Source: Amycolatopsis acidicola (GTDB lineage: Bacteria; Actinomycetota; Actinomycetes; Mycobacteriales; Pseudonocardiaceae). Taken from it: a DNA stretch of 64,000 nucleotides. How positions within the stretch are numbered: position 1 is the stretch's first letter; each line of letters starts with the position of its first letter. Below, in pieces: positions 43,162-51,059 of the stretch. The position numbers were made by a program, and so were the translations under genes. The stretch covers positions 186,001-250,000 of the forward strand of contig NZ_VMNW02000002.1 of the NCBI RefSeq assembly GCF_007713735.2, given 5' to 3'. Under the pieces are notes generated by a model. The model did no database searches, had not been told where the DNA came from, and worked only from the letters and a program-made list of their open reading frames with translations.

Positions 43162-43899
43162 CTAACGGGGCCACGTCGAGGCCTGCTCACGCAGGATCGA
43201 GGTCAGCTCGCCCCGCCGCCGGGAAATCACCGGATGAGACCCGATGATCCCGACGGCCGCCACCGCCTTGCCACTCTCCCGCACGGCGATGGACACCCCG
43301 TCACCGTCCACCGACGCGTGGGGTGCCGCGCAGACGCCGCTCTCGCGGATCTCCGGGAGCGCGGCCAGGAACGGTTCGATCAGCTCCTGGTCGGCATCGG
43401 GCAAGCCACGCAGATAGGCCCACAGATCGCGTTTCTCCATGTCCGCCAGCAGGATCCAGCCACCCGAGGTGCGGATGAGCGAGCGGCGGACGTGGTTTTC
43501 GGCGAGATAGGCGAACTTCGGGTCCGACGAACAGTAATCCACGTAGAACAGGGCCGGCCCCACCACGATGGACAGCACGGTCGTGAGCCCGGAGCGCTCG
43601 TGAATGCGCTCCAGATCAGCGTGCGTCACCGCCGGAACCGGCGCTCGCCCCGCCAGCCGGTTGAGCAGATAGGGCGCGCTGCCCAGGAAGTAGCGGCGCC
43701 CGCGTTCCTCCACGTAGCCGGTGGCGACCAGGCCGTTGACCAGCCCCTGCGTGGAACTCACCGGCGCGCCGAGGCATTCCGCCAGCTCACTGAGCGTCAG
43801 CCCGCTTCGCGAGCGCGCGACCAGTTCGAGGATCGCCGCGATGCGGTCCACTGTCCGATGCCTTGCCCGGCCGCGGGGTTCGTCGTCCACTTTGCCCAT
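43162..43899 (-). CDS. IclR-family transcriptional regulator
   Basis: A 245-residue regulator with an N-terminal winged helix (HRTVDRIAAILELVARSRSGLTLSELAECLGAPVSSTQGLVNGLVATGYVEE) and a GAF-like IclR effector domain from about residue 80 (LSIVVGPALFYVDYCSS, HVRRSLIRTSGGWILLAD, HASVDGDGVSIAVRESGKAVAAVGIIG). The start was set at MGKVDDEP (43899); a GTG at 43926 is also possible. It faces the acyl-CoA dehydrogenase/hydratase operon with a 92-bp gap containing a TTAC-N8-GTAA symmetric element, so that operon is the likely target. Confidence 0.88.
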   Translation of the reverse strand: MGKVDDEPRGRARHRTVDRIAAILELVARSRSGLTLSELAECLGAPVSSTQGLVNGLVATGYVEERGRRYFLGSAPYLLNRLAGRAPVPAVTHADLERIHERSGLTTVLSIVVGPALFYVDYCSSDPKFAYLAENHVRRSLIRTSGGWILLADMEKRDLWAYLRGLPDADQELIEPFLAALPEIRESGVCAAPHASVDGDGVSIAVRESGKAVAAVGIIGSHPVISRRRGELTSILREQASTWPR

Positions 43900-43900
43900 C

Positions 43901-43916
43901 TTACCGATATACGTAA
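43901..43916. promoter_or_regulatory. Symmetric element TTAC-N2-ATAT-N2-GTAA in the IclR divergent promoter
   Basis: TTACCGATATACGTAA, a 16-bp inverted repeat abutting the IclR start and 75 bp upstream of the divergent gene; a further GCGTAACC half-match lies at 43931-43938. It is a candidate IclR site. Confidence 0.5.
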
Positions 43917-43991
43917 CTCTGTCCACTATTGCGTAACCGGGGGCGAGGCTGCGATAGTGCTCGGAGACTCCCCCGCGGAAAGGACGGCGTC

Positions 43992-45119
43992 ATGACCCGG
44001 CTCGTACCGGCGGTCCCCGAGGACTCCCCCGCGCTTGACCGGCTCCGGGCCGAGGTGCGCGAGTTCCTTGCCGGGCAAGGACTCCCGGCGCGCGTGGACT
44101 CCTGGCTGACGGGCTGGGACGAAGAGTTCACCCGCGCGCTGGCGGCGAAGGGCTGGCTCGGCATGACCGTGCCTGCCGAGTACGGCGGGCACGGGCTCAG
44201 CCACCTCGAACGGTTCGTGGTGACCGAGGAACTGCTCGCCGCCGGAGCACCGGTGGCCGCGCACTGGATCGCCGACCGGCAGATCGTGCCATCACTGCTC
44301 AAATACGGGACCGAGGACCAGAAACGCCGCTACCTGCCGTCGATCGCCCGCGGCGAATGCTTCTTCGCGATCGGCATGAGCGAACCCGACTCCGGCTCCG
44401 ACCTCGCCAGCGTCCGCACCAAAGCGGTCCGGGCCGACGGCGGCTGGCGGGTCACCGGCACCAAGGTGTGGACCTCCGGGGCCCATCTCGCCGACGCGTT
44501 CATCTGCCTGGCCCGCAACAGTCCGCTGGACCGCGAGCACCGGCACGACGGGCTCAGCCAGTTCCTGGTCGACCTGCGCTCGCCCGGGGTGGACATCCGC
44601 CCGATCATCTCGATGACCGGGGCGCACCATTTCAACGAGGTCATCCTCGACGACGTCTTCGTCCCCGACGAGCAGGTGTTCGGCACCGTCGGCGAAGGCT
44701 GGAAGCAGGTGACCTCGGAGCTGTCGTTCGAACGCAGCGGCCCGGAGCGCTTCCTGTCCACGTTTCCGCTGCTGGCCGAAACGGCGGAGCTGATGCGCGA
44801 GGGCACGCTCCCGCGCGACACAGGGTTGGGCCGGAACCTCGCCCGCGTGGCCGGTCTGCACGAGATGTCCCTCGCCGTCGCCGGAGCCCTGCAGCGGCGG
44901 GAACCGGCCGACACCGCCGCGGCCGTGGTCAAGGTACTGGGCACCACCACCGAAGGCGACATCGCCGAATTCGCCGGTGCGCTCACCGATTCGGCCGCGC
45001 CGGCGGAGTACCGGAAGCTGGTGGACGAAGCCGCGTTGCAGCGTCCCGGGTTCACGCTGCGCGGCGGCACCAACGAAGTACTGCGCGGGGTCATCGCGCG
45101 CGGATTGGGGATGCGCTGA
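43992..45119 (+). CDS. Acyl-CoA dehydrogenase, large subunit of a probable heteromeric pair
   Basis: A 375-residue acyl-CoA dehydrogenase: FAIGMSEPDSGSDLASVRTKAV and VTGTKVWTSGAHLADAF form the flavin pocket, and the chain ends LRGGTNEVLRGVIARGLGMR. At the usual place of the catalytic glutamate this protein has Gly-Gly (GGTNE). The following gene encodes a second, degenerate dehydrogenase in TGATG overlap. This matches the alpha2-beta2 dehydrogenases of actinobacterial steroid side-chain breakdown (FadE28/FadE29 type), in which two unlike chains share one active site. The substrate is thus likely a branched or ring-bearing acyl-CoA. Confidence 0.88.
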   Translation: MTRLVPAVPEDSPALDRLRAEVREFLAGQGLPARVDSWLTGWDEEFTRALAAKGWLGMTVPAEYGGHGLSHLERFVVTEELLAAGAPVAAHWIADRQIVPSLLKYGTEDQKRRYLPSIARGECFFAIGMSEPDSGSDLASVRTKAVRADGGWRVTGTKVWTSGAHLADAFICLARNSPLDREHRHDGLSQFLVDLRSPGVDIRPIISMTGAHHFNEVILDDVFVPDEQVFGTVGEGWKQVTSELSFERSGPERFLSTFPLLAETAELMREGTLPRDTGLGRNLARVAGLHEMSLAVAGALQRREPADTAAAVVKVLGTTTEGDIAEFAGALTDSAAPAEYRKLVDEAALQRPGFTLRGGTNEVLRGVIARGLGMR

Positions 45120-46123
45120 TGTCCACTGTGGACAGCACATTGACCGGGATGATGTCGGACGTGTTCGAGCACCATCGCGAGAAAACCGGGGCGCTGTGCG
45201 ACGACACGTTGTGGGGCCAGCTCGGCGAACTCGGCCTCACCCGGCTCACCGGCGCCGAAGACCGCGGCGGTAGCGGCGCGAGCTGGCTCGAAGCCGCCGA
45301 GCTCCTGCGCGCGGCCGCATACCACGGTGTCCGCGCTCCCCTGGCCGAACACGACCTGCTCGCCTGCTGGCTGCTGGACGCCGCCGGGCTCGAAACCGGG
45401 GATGCCCGCCGCACCGTGTGCGTGCTCGAAAACGGGACTGCCACCGAGGTTCCGTGGGCTTCGTGGGCCGAGCGCGTGGTCGTCGTCTGGGCCGAGAACG
45501 GGACGTGGCGGATCGCCGACACCGACAACGTCACCATCACCCCGGGCACCGGCATCGCCGGCGAACCGCGCGACATTGTGTCCGCGACCGGTCTGCCGGG
45601 CACCGAGATCCCGGAAACCCTGGTGCGCCACCTTTTCCGGCGCGGCGCGCTCGCCCGGGGGTTGCAGGTCTGCGCCGCGCTCGACCGTATTCTGGAACTG
45701 TCCGTCACGCACGCGAGCGAGCGGACGCAGTTCGGCCGCCCGCTGGCGAAACTCCAGGCGGTGCAACACCTCGTGGCCGACATCGCCGCCGAAGCCGCCC
45801 TCGCCCGCGCGGCCACGGAAGCCGCGCTCCGCGAAGCAGTGAACAACGGATGGGGCGCCCTGTCCCTGGATTACCGGATCGCCGTCGCCCGCTCCTGCGC
45901 CGGACACGCCGCGGCGACGGTCGTGCGCAACGCCCACCAGGTGCACGGCGCGATCGGCACCACCCGCGAACACCGGCTGCACGAGTTCACCACCGCCGCA
46001 CTCGCCTGGCGCTCGGAATTCGGCTCGGTACAGCACTGGGACTCCCTGCTCACCGACCTCGCCACGGCCGCCGGACGCGACCACCTGTGGCAGCTCGTCT
46101 CTACCGGAAGGGCCTCCGCATGA
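45119..46123 (+). CDS. Acyl-CoA dehydrogenase, short partner subunit
   Basis: A 334-residue protein in which the flavin-binding middle domain is degenerate, as in the partner subunits of heteromeric acyl-CoA dehydrogenases. Only the C-terminal helical domain is well conserved: SERTQFGRPLAKLQAVQHLVADIAAEAALA, RNAHQVHGAIGTTREHRLHEFTTAAL. The N-terminus has GLTRLTGAEDRGGSGASWLEAAELLRAA, a trimmed version of the usual. It starts in a TGATG overlap with its partner and overlaps the next gene by 4 bp. Alone it is probably inactive. Confidence 0.87.
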   Translation: MSTVDSTLTGMMSDVFEHHREKTGALCDDTLWGQLGELGLTRLTGAEDRGGSGASWLEAAELLRAAAYHGVRAPLAEHDLLACWLLDAAGLETGDARRTVCVLENGTATEVPWASWAERVVVVWAENGTWRIADTDNVTITPGTGIAGEPRDIVSATGLPGTEIPETLVRHLFRRGALARGLQVCAALDRILELSVTHASERTQFGRPLAKLQAVQHLVADIAAEAALARAATEAALREAVNNGWGALSLDYRIAVARSCAGHAAATVVRNAHQVHGAIGTTREHRLHEFTTAALAWRSEFGSVQHWDSLLTDLATAAGRDHLWQLVSTGRASA

Positions 46124-46899
46124 GCGCCCTCACCTACACCGTCGAGGACGGGATCGGCACGATCCTGCTCAACCGCCCGGACCGCAAGAACGCCTTCACC
46201 CTCGCCATGCTCGACGAGTGGGCCGCGGCCCTGCGCTCCGCCCGCACGGATCCGGAAGTGCGCGTCGTGCTCGTCACCGGTGCGGGCGGCGCCTTCTGCT
46301 CCGGCGTGGACCTGGACGACTTCGGCGAGATCACCTCGACGCTCGGGCGCCGGCAGGTACTCACCCAGCGCGTGCACCGCGTCGCGGCCGCCGCGCTGGA
46401 ACTGGAGAAACCCCTGATCGCGGCCGTCGACGGGGTGGCCGTCGGCGCGGGCATGGACATGGCGCTCGCCTGCGACATCCGGCTGGCTTCGGATCGCGCC
46501 CGGTTCTCCGAGGCCTACGTCCGCGTCGGCCTGATCCCCGGCGACGGCGGCGCGCATCTGCTGCCGCGTATCGTCGGGCAGGCCCGCGCGCTGGAACTGT
46601 TGTGGACAGGCCGTTTCGTCGACGCCCGGGAAGCTCTCGGCCTCGGCCTCGTGCTGTCCGTGCACACCGCGGAGGAGCTGGCCGCCGAAGCCGCGCGCCT
46701 GTGCCGCCGCCTCGCCGACGGGCCGCCGCTCGCCATCCAGGCCATCAAACGCCTGGTACGCCAAGGCGAACACACGGACTTCCGCACGTCGCTCTCGATG
46801 GTCGCCGCGGAACAGGCGGTGATCCAGTCCACAAAGGACTCCGCCGAAGCACTCACAGCCTTCCGGGAGAAGCGCGCCCCGGTCTTCACCGGCGAATAG
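46120..46899 (+). CDS. Enoyl-CoA hydratase/isomerase (crotonase family)
   Basis: A 259-residue crotonase: GAGGAFCSGVDLDDFG near residue 62 and AAVDGVAVGAGMDMALACD near 105 form the oxyanion pocket, EAYVRVGLIPGDGGAHLLPRIVG carries an Asp at the position where many have Glu, and it ends AFREKRAPVFTGE. It is the third gene of the IclR-controlled operon and would hydrate the product of the two-subunit dehydrogenase before it. No dehydrogenase or thiolase follows, so later steps must come from elsewhere (for example, the large island). Confidence 0.88.
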   Translation: MSALTYTVEDGIGTILLNRPDRKNAFTLAMLDEWAAALRSARTDPEVRVVLVTGAGGAFCSGVDLDDFGEITSTLGRRQVLTQRVHRVAAAALELEKPLIAAVDGVAVGAGMDMALACDIRLASDRARFSEAYVRVGLIPGDGGAHLLPRIVGQARALELLWTGRFVDAREALGLGLVLSVHTAEELAAEAARLCRRLADGPPLAIQAIKRLVRQGEHTDFRTSLSMVAAEQAVIQSTKDSAEALTAFREKRAPVFTGE

Positions 46900-46954
46900 C
46901 CTGGTCTGCTTGCCCGGTAGTAGCGTTGGGTCCCGAGCGAGGGGAGCTGACGGA

Positions 46955-47806
46955 GTGGCGCGTCTTCAGGTCGGCTGCGCGATGTGGACCCACAAGGCGT
47001 GGTCCGGGCGGTTCGTGCCGCAGTCCTTGCCGGCGGACAAGCGCCTGCGGGCCTACGCGGGCTGGTGCAATGCGGTCGAGGGCAACACCACCTTCTACGC
47101 GACCCCCGCCCGGAAAACCGTCCTGGCCTGGGCCGACCAGACCGGCCCCGGCTTCCGGTTCGTGGTCAAGCTGCCCAAGGTCGTCACCCACGAGCGTCGC
47201 TTCGTCGCCGTCGAGCGTGAGATGCGGGCGTTCCTGGACGCGATCGAACCGCTCGGTGAGCGGGCGGTCCTGTGGACCCAGTTGCCCGGCTCCTTCGGCC
47301 CTTCGGACGTCGATGCCCTCGCCCGCTTCCTGCGCCGGCTCCCGGCCGACCGGCAGCGCGCCGTGGAGGTGCGCCATCCTGCGTTCTTCACCGATGCCGG
47401 GGCGACGTCGGTCCTGGAGGGGGCACTCGCCGGCGCGAACTCCGAGTGGGTTCCGTTCGACACCACCGTTTTCTTCCAGCGCCCGCCCGCGAGCGAGGCC
47501 GAACAGGAAGCCTGGGCCAAGAAACCGAGGCTGCCACGGCGAACGCGGGCGTTGACCGGCCACCCGATCGTCCGCTATCTGGGCCGCGATTCGAACGAGG
47601 AAACCGTCACCGGTTGGCAGCCGTGGGCCACGGTGGCCGCCGACTGGCTAGGCGAGGGCCGCTCGCCGACGGTCTTCGTCCACACCCCCGACAACGCCGA
47701 CGCGCCCGCACTAGCCCGCCACTTCCACGACGACGTACGAGCACTGGTGCCCGGCCTCGACCCCCTCCCCGAGCCGGAGCCGGTCGAGCCCGCCACACTT
47801 TTCTGA
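46955..47806 (+). CDS. DUF72 domain protein (YecE-like)
   Basis: A 283-residue TIM-barrel protein of the widespread DUF72 family: LQVGCAMWTHKAWSGRFVP, YAGWCNAVEGNTTFYATPARKTVLAWADQTGPGFRFVVKLPKVVTH, VEVRHPAFF and the tail HTPDNADAPALARHFH. No enzymatic activity is assigned to the family with certainty. The GTG at 46955 was chosen, since GGGGAGCTGACGGA precedes it. It lies 55 bp beyond the crotonase and need not be part of that operon. Confidence 0.85.
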   Translation: MARLQVGCAMWTHKAWSGRFVPQSLPADKRLRAYAGWCNAVEGNTTFYATPARKTVLAWADQTGPGFRFVVKLPKVVTHERRFVAVEREMRAFLDAIEPLGERAVLWTQLPGSFGPSDVDALARFLRRLPADRQRAVEVRHPAFFTDAGATSVLEGALAGANSEWVPFDTTVFFQRPPASEAEQEAWAKKPRLPRRTRALTGHPIVRYLGRDSNEETVTGWQPWATVAADWLGEGRSPTVFVHTPDNADAPALARHFHDDVRALVPGLDPLPEPEPVEPATLF

Positions 47807-47837
47807 GGCGCCTGGCAAGTCGTCGCGGCCGGCGCGG

Positions 47838-48040
47838 TGTCGAAGGATTCCGTGGTACTCGGGCACACCTGGCGCTACGTGAACGTCAAAGGCGGGCCGA
47901 TCGGCGCTTCAAATACCACCGGCAGCTCCCGATCCTGCGGTACGGGCGGCTGACATTGACCGCCGCGCACGGGTACCACGCGATCTTCGACTTTCGACTC
48001 CGCGAGCCAGTTCGGCATGGGAGGGATCTCTCCGTGTGAT
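47838..48040 (+). pseudogene. Remnant of a DUF4236/unknown-type gene with a frameshift
   Basis: In one frame the sequence gives VVLGHTWRYVNVKGGP, and one base later it continues in another frame as DRRFKYHRQLPILRYGRLTLTA followed by AHGYHAIFDF. Joined, these make a W-x-Y-V...GGPDRRFK...RQLPIL motif that I have seen in small bacterial proteins of unknown function, so a one-base deletion near 47896 is likely. No start codon with a ribosome binding site and no intact C-terminus are visible. The call is by motif memory only. Confidence 0.45.
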
Positions 48041-48520
48041 GGTCGCCTCGCCACTTCCCTCGAACCCTCCCGCCCAGAACCATGTCCGGGTCGGCAGTCC
48101 TCCCCCGTCGGTGGTCAAACTCGAGCAGGCTCCCGCCGGCGTCTCGGAACCCTCCCGGCCCCTGGCCTCGCTCCCCCGGCGCCGCCTGTCGGCACAGGGC
48201 CGGGTCACGGTCGTGGGCGAGTCGCATGCTCCGAAGCACGCACGTACCAACCCGCGCTCCTTGCGCTGCGCGAGTTAGGTTACGTCGGAACCTGCCCGGC
48301 GCGGATCACTACGGGATCTACTCGCACCTAGCGGATCCCGCCGCCTTGGTGCTGGAGAACCGGCGAGCTGCCCGCGGCGATGAGTTCCCGCTACCGGCCC
48401 CTGGTCGTGGGCGCGGAGCAAAGCGGCAGCCGGCCGTTGTGCGAGGCGGAACTGACCCACGGCGAGCGCGGATACCGGATCGACCTCCGCCTCCCGGACA
48501 TGCCCCCAACCGCCCCAACC
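48041..48520. other. 480-bp stretch with no convincing gene
   Basis: Several short frames exist on both strands, but none has a family-like pattern, good start or neighbour coupling. It may be decayed DNA continuous with the remnant at 47838-48040, and it holds no clear hairpin. The stop of the Baeyer-Villiger monooxygenase gene marks its right end. Confidence 0.6.
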
Positions 48521-50101
48521 TCAGCTCAGCTCGAACCCGTGGTAGCCGGCGACAGCCACGCCGTCCGCTATTTGTTTGTACGTGCCGACACCGCCGACGA
48601 ACGGGAGGAAGACGCGACGTTTGCCGGGGATGTTCGCGCCCATGTACCAGGAAGCCGCGCGGGGCATGACGGTCAGGTCGGCGATGTCGTTGGTGGCGTT
48701 GACCCAGTTCTCCTCCGCCGCGGGGTCGGGTTCCATGCGCCGCAACCCTTTCGACCGCAGGTGGGCGAGCGCGCGGGTGACCCAGTCGACGTGGTACTCG
48801 ATCGAGGTCACCATATTCGACAGCACAGACGGACTCTGTGGCCCGGTAATGAAGAACAGATTCGGGAACCCCGCCGACATCAGACCGAGGTACGTCTGCG
48901 GGCCGGCTTCCCATTTCTCCCGCAGGGTCCGGCGGCCGTTGCGGATGGCGATCGCGTTCAGGGCACCGGTCATCGCGTCGAAGCCGGTCGCCAGGATGAT
49001 CACCTCGGCCTCATGCTCGGTTTCGCCCGCCAGGATGCCGCGCGGGGTAATCCGGCGGATCGGGTCAGTTTCGATGTCCACAAGGGACACATGGTCCTCG
49101 TTGTAGACCTCGAAATACCCGGTGTCCACGCACATCCGCTTCGCGCCGATCGGGTAGGTCCGCGGGGTCAGCCGTTCGGCGAGCTCCGGGTCCGCCACCT
49201 TCAGCCGGATCTGCTCGCGCACGTGCTCCGCCGCCGCCTCGTTGGCGTCCACATCGGTCAGGATGTCGCGGAATGCCTGCGTGTAGCACAATCCGCCGTC
49301 GAGCCAGCGCCGTTCGAACTCCGCACGGACACGTGAGGGCTCGGTGTCGGCATAAAAGGCCGTGCTCTCTTCGCCGCAATGGAAGCCCGCACGAGTCAGG
49401 CGGCTTTCCTCGCGGAAATCAGGATAACGCGGGCGGAGCGCGGCGAGCCGGTCGGCGATGGGTTTGTTGTGGGCTGGCACGGCGTAGGTCGGCGTGCGCT
49501 GGAAAACGGTGAGCCGCGAGACGATCGGCGCGATGGCGGTGATCGTCTGCAGCCCCGACGAGCCGGTGCCGATCACCGCGACGCGCTTGCCCGCCAGGTC
49601 GACGCCCTCGTGCGGCCAGCTCGACGTCCAGTACACCTCGCCCGCGAACTCCGCCATCCCGTCGAACTCCGGCCGCGACGGCATCGACAGGCACCCGGTC
49701 GCGGCGATGACGTACCGGGCCGTCCGGGACGCGCCGTCGTCGGTGGTCACCGTCCACTGTGTACCGTCCCAGTCCAGCTGCTCCACGCGGGTACGGAAGC
49801 TGATGTCCCGGCGCAGGTCGTAGCGATCGGCGACATGCCTCAGGTACGCCAGGATCTCCGGCTGGGCCGCGTACCGCTCACTCCAGTCCCATTCCTGCTC
49901 CAGCGCCGGATCGAACGAATACGAGTACTCGAGCGACTCGATGTCACAGCGCGCGCCCGGGTAGCGGTTCCAGTACCACGTGCCGCCGACCTCGTCGCCC
50001 GCTTCGACGACCCACGTGTCGAAACCCTGGTCCCGCAGGCACTTCAGCTGATACAGGCCGGAGAACCCGGCGCCGATGACGATCACGTCGTGGTCGGGCA
50101 T
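48521..50101 (-). CDS. FAD-dependent Baeyer-Villiger monooxygenase
   Basis: A 526-residue flavoprotein that inserts oxygen next to a ketone, giving an ester or lactone, with NADPH. The FAD motif GAGFSG is at residues 10-15, the early GGTWYWNRYPGARCD is typical, and the NADPH motif GTGSSG is near 178. The family fingerprint F-x-G-x3-H-x3-W-P is recognisable at 152-163 (FAGEVYWTSSWP), but the histidine position (158) is tryptophan. The active-site arginine segment GAKRMCVDTGYFE is present. It is first-acting oxygenase in a set with an esterase and an alcohol dehydrogenase, all leftward, so a secondary alcohol could be oxidised to a ketone, then an ester, then hydrolysed. Confidence 0.88.
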   Translation of the reverse strand: MPDHDVIVIGAGFSGLYQLKCLRDQGFDTWVVEAGDEVGGTWYWNRYPGARCDIESLEYSYSFDPALEQEWDWSERYAAQPEILAYLRHVADRYDLRRDISFRTRVEQLDWDGTQWTVTTDDGASRTARYVIAATGCLSMPSRPEFDGMAEFAGEVYWTSSWPHEGVDLAGKRVAVIGTGSSGLQTITAIAPIVSRLTVFQRTPTYAVPAHNKPIADRLAALRPRYPDFREESRLTRAGFHCGEESTAFYADTEPSRVRAEFERRWLDGGLCYTQAFRDILTDVDANEAAAEHVREQIRLKVADPELAERLTPRTYPIGAKRMCVDTGYFEVYNEDHVSLVDIETDPIRRITPRGILAGETEHEAEVIILATGFDAMTGALNAIAIRNGRRTLREKWEAGPQTYLGLMSAGFPNLFFITGPQSPSVLSNMVTSIEYHVDWVTRALAHLRSKGLRRMEPDPAAEENWVNATNDIADLTVMPRAASWYMGANIPGKRRVFLPFVGGVGTYKQIADGVAVAGYHGFELS

Positions 50102-50104
50102 CGT

Positions 50105-51043
50105 TCACCCCTCCTTGCCGTACCCGGCGACGAACCGGCCGATGTGGCCGGCGACGAGCCGGACGCCCTCGCTCGCGCCGGGGAGGATGTTCACCATCTG
50201 GAAATACGCGTGCATCTGCCCTTCGGCCCGCTCCAGCGCGACCGGAACCCCCGCTGCTTCAAGGGCTTTCGCGTAAGCGACCCCCTCGTCGTGCAGCGGG
50301 TCGTACTCGGCGACGTACACCAGCGCGGGTGGCAGACCCGTATGGTCGGCCGCGCGCAACGGCGAGGCGTCCGGATGCGCGCGCGCCTGCGTGTCCGGGA
50401 GGTAGTGGTTCCAGAACCAGAGCATCGTCTCCCTGCCGAGGAGCAACTGGTTCTCCGGCGCGACATACGAACGACGCTCGGTGTCGCAGTCGGTGACGGG
50501 ATACACCAGCGCCTGAAAGTCGATCTTCGGGCCTCCGCGGTCCCGCGCCCACAACGTCATCACCGCGGCGATATTGCCGCCGGCGCTGTCCCCGGCGACG
50601 ATCAGCGGCGTGCCGGCGGGCGCGACATTCCCGGCCGCCCAGGTCAGCCCGGTCCAGCTGTCCTCGACGGCGGCCGGGAACGGATACTCCGGCGCCTTGC
50701 GGTAGTTCACGAGCACGACGGCCGACCGCGTGAGGTTCGCCAGCAGCCGCCCCAGGTGGTCGTACTGCAGGTCGATGTCCCCGAGAACCCAGCCCCCACC
50801 ATGGAAGTACACGATCGTCGCCCGGGGTTCGCCCTCCGGGCGCAGCACCCGCACCCGGAACCGCCCGCCCTTGCCGTCGAGCTTCAGGTCCTCGACCGAC
50901 GCGACCTCGGGCCCCGGCCCGCTCATCCCCGCGAAGATCGGCCCGCTCAGCCGCGCGACCGCGGGCGTCGACTCGTGGATCGGCGGGTCGCCCGGCTCGG
51001 CCAGCTGCGCCAGGAAGGCCTGGGAAACCGCTTCCAGTGGCAT
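50105..51043 (-). CDS. Alpha/beta hydrolase of the hormone-sensitive-lipase type (esterase)
   Basis: A 312-residue esterase with the HSL-family oxyanion motif YFHGGGWVLGD near residue 82, nucleophile in VAGDSAGGNIAAV near 155, the acid in VAEYDPLHDEG and the histidine in EGQMHAYFQM. It likely hydrolyses the ester or lactone made by the Baeyer-Villiger enzyme encoded three bases downstream. The N-terminus (MPLEAVSQAFLAQLAEPGDPPIHEST) is a normal cap region. Confidence 0.9.
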   Translation of the reverse strand: MPLEAVSQAFLAQLAEPGDPPIHESTPAVARLSGPIFAGMSGPGPEVASVEDLKLDGKGGRFRVRVLRPEGEPRATIVYFHGGGWVLGDIDLQYDHLGRLLANLTRSAVVLVNYRKAPEYPFPAAVEDSWTGLTWAAGNVAPAGTPLIVAGDSAGGNIAAVMTLWARDRGGPKIDFQALVYPVTDCDTERRSYVAPENQLLLGRETMLWFWNHYLPDTQARAHPDASPLRAADHTGLPPALVYVAEYDPLHDEGVAYAKALEAAGVPVALERAEGQMHAYFQMVNILPGASEGVRLVAGHIGRFVAGYGKEG

Positions 51044-51059
51044 CGCGCGACCTCCCCGC

